This document shows, piece after piece, positions 62,583 through 64,000 of a stretch of DNA of 64,000 nucleotides. The notes below the pieces were generated by a model. That model did not search any database, was not told the DNA's origin, and saw only the letters and a list, made by a program, of their open reading frames with translations. How positions within the stretch are numbered: the first letter of the stretch is position 1; each line of letters starts with the position of its first letter. The DNA comes from Polytrichum commune (Eukaryota > Streptophyta > Polytrichopsida > Polytrichales > Polytrichaceae): positions 56,849,169-56,913,168 of the forward strand of contig OX485806.1 of the NCBI GenBank assembly GCA_950295325.1, read 5' to 3'. Both the position numbers and the translations under genes were made by a program.

Positions 62583-63467
62583 ATGGCTATCCCAAGAGTG
62601 GGATGAGCCTTGTCACCAAGCCTTTGGGGGGCTCAAAAACAAGTTCTCTTCGCCGCCCGTGCTTAAGTTCGCGGACTTTGACAAACCTTTTGAGGTGCAT
62701 ACGGGGGCGAGTGACTTTAGCATTGGCGGATGTTGAGGCAAAATGGATGGCCATTGCATATAAGAGCATGAATCTCGATGGTTGTCCGACTTTGTCCAAC
62801 TTATGCAAGAAATGGCTATCCCAAAAGTGGGATGAGCTTTGCCACCAGGTCTTTAAGGAGCTTAAGACCAAGTTTTCTTCGCCGCCCGTGCTCAAGTTTG
62901 CGAAATTTGACAAACCTTTTGAGGTGCATACGGGGGCGAGTGACTTTACCATTGGCGGATGTTGATCCAAGATGGATGCCCATTGCATATGGGAGCATTA
63001 AGCTTAAAGGTTGTCAAACCTTGTGCGACTTGTGAAAGAAATGGCTATCCCAAGAGTGGGATGAGCCTTGCCACCAAGTCTTTGAGAAGCTTAAGAGCAA
63101 GTTCTCTTCGCCGCCCGTGGTCAAGTTCGCGGAGTTTGACAAACCTTTTGAGGTGCATACGGGGCGAGTGACTTTACCATTGGCGGATGTTGAGGCAAGA
63201 TGGATGGCCATGGCATATGAGAGCATGAAGCTCGATGGTTGTCCCACCTCGTGCGACTTGTGGAAGAAATGGCTATCCCAAGAGTGGGATGATGTTTGTC
63301 ACGAGTCTTTGGGGAGCTTAACACCAAGTGTTCTTAGACGCCCGTGCTCAAGTTTGCGGAGCTTGACAAACCTTTCGAGGTGCATACGGGGGTGAGTGCC
63401 TTTGCCAATGGTGGATTATGTGTAAGATGGATGGCCATTGCATATGGGAGCATAAAGCTCGATGGTT
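62583..63467 (+). repeat. 229-bp tandem repeat inside pol (RT-RNase H linker), 4 copies
   Basis: ATGGCTATCC begins at 62583, 62812, 63041 and 63269 (periods 229, 229, 228). Each copy encodes the end of the RT connection and the start of RNase H (S-S-P-P-V-L-K-F, D-K-P-F-E-V-H-T-G). Because 229 is not a multiple of three, successive copies lie in different frames; the third also lost one G in its GGGGG run (63161). The expected catalytic Asp after H-T is Gly in all copies where the frame can be followed. The left element has three copies. Confidence 0.93.
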
Positions 63468-63775
63468 GTCAAAGAAGACAACCAACTCATGACAAAGAAT
63501 TTCTTTGCCGTAGTGCATTGCTTGAAGATGTGGCGACATTATATGGGGTCGCACAAAGCAAAGGTCTACATGGACAATGTGTCCTAAAAGTATTTTGACA
63601 TACAAGCGTAAGTGAACGCCAAGTCATTGCGGAGGCATGATAGTTTGGCGCTTACGAAGGTGGATTTGATCCACAAACCGGACCGTGGAAATGTGGTGCC
63701 GGATGCGCTAAGTAGACCGGATGAGTTCCAAGCAATGAGAACCATCCAAACCTTGTGGCTAATGTGTGCCGGCAA
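63468..63775 (+). pseudogene. RNase H C-terminal half and connector, frameshifted
   Basis: Q-R-R-Q-P-T-H-D-K-E-F continues from the last linker copy; a one-base slip then leads into M-W-R-H-Y-M-G and V-Y-M-D-N-V-S, typical of the RNase H fold in gypsy pol. A stop follows near 63598. Later blocks read L-I-H-K-P-D-R-G-N-V-V-P-D-A-L-S-R, the end of RNase H. In a live element it degrades the RNA of the RNA-DNA hybrid; here the first catalytic Asp is already lost upstream. Confidence 0.8.
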
Positions 63776-64000
63776 AGGAAACTTGTGATGCAAGATACGG
63801 GAGGGGTAAATTAACTACCCCGAGGCACAAAAGCTTTTAGGTAAGCTTCGCAAGAGCAAGGTGCTCAAAGAGGTTAAGTTGGTGGACGGATTGTTCAAGT
63901 GTAAGCAAAGTCGGGTGTATGTGCCTCAAGGCAAGTAGAGGCTATCGGTTTTGAAGGAAAAATCTGATAGTCCTATTGCCGGCCATAGAGGAGAAAGAAA
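63776..64000 (+). pseudogene. Integrase N-terminus remnant, cut by window end
   Basis: Downstream of the RNase H block, E-V-K-L-V-D-G-L-F-K and S-D-S-P-I-A-G-H-R-G-E lead into integrase. The first zinc-ligand His position is Ser here (Cys in the left element), and a stop (TAG at 63937) interrupts the block. The remaining zinc ligands and the catalytic core lie beyond 64000. Confidence 0.75.

Larger units (their letters stand above)
60788..64000 (+). mobile_element. Ty3/gypsy-type LTR retrotransposon, internal region, decayed, plus strand
   Basis: After the PBS come an unreadable gag-position stretch, a minisatellite, a protease remnant, RT without palm, four 229-bp linker repeats, RNase H and the start of integrase, cut by the window end. 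All parts contain stops and frameshifts. It shares the RT deletion, the RNase H Asp loss and the linker amplification with 1-3018, so those changes are older than either insertion. It lies in opposite orientation to that copy. Confidence 0.93.

Overview
The window looks like plant nuclear heterochromatin, probably pericentromeric or another large satellite block. About 54.5 kb is one tandem satellite with an 80-bp monomer. It is broken and bordered by copies of one decayed Ty3/gypsy-type LTR retrotransposon family. A plant origin is inferred from the primer-binding site, which matches the 3' end of plant initiator-Met tRNA (TGGTATCAGAGC), and from the pol order protease, RT, RNase H, integrase. 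I see no intact host gene, rRNA, tRNA gene or CRISPR array. The species cannot be told from the sequence alone.

Layout. 1-3018: internal part of a minus-strand element (integrase, RNase H, broken RT, protease, unreadable gag/leader, PBS). 3019-4326: a large LTR palindrome made of two 3' LTR fragments head to head. 4327-52024: first satellite block, about 596 monomers. 52025-52994: a complete solo LTR with a perfect 5-bp target duplication. 52995-59812: second satellite block, about 85 monomers. 59813-64000: a plus-strand element with a complete 975-bp 5' LTR, PBS and the same decayed interior, running off the window.

The satellite is not uniform. The left 10 kb is diverged, with two main monomer classes (A with CACGTG, B with CACATG) often alternating as a 160-bp dimer. 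The middle (26.66-35.22 kb) is about 107 monomers in perfect 80-bp register, built from two shuffled higher-order modules of 9 and 6 monomers. Elsewhere there are long tandem duplications with periods of 2003, 1043, 2161, 560, 1521 and 1202 bp, and a 241-bp trimer.

The two retroelement interiors share the same lesions: loss of the RT palm, Gly in place of the first RNase H Asp, and a 229-bp out-of-frame tandem repeat inside pol (3 copies left, 4 right). Most of the decay therefore predates both copies, as in a non-autonomous family mobilised in trans. The parts of the window do not act as a gene set. The story is satellite expansion plus insertion, LTR-LTR recombination and inverted rearrangement of one retroelement family.
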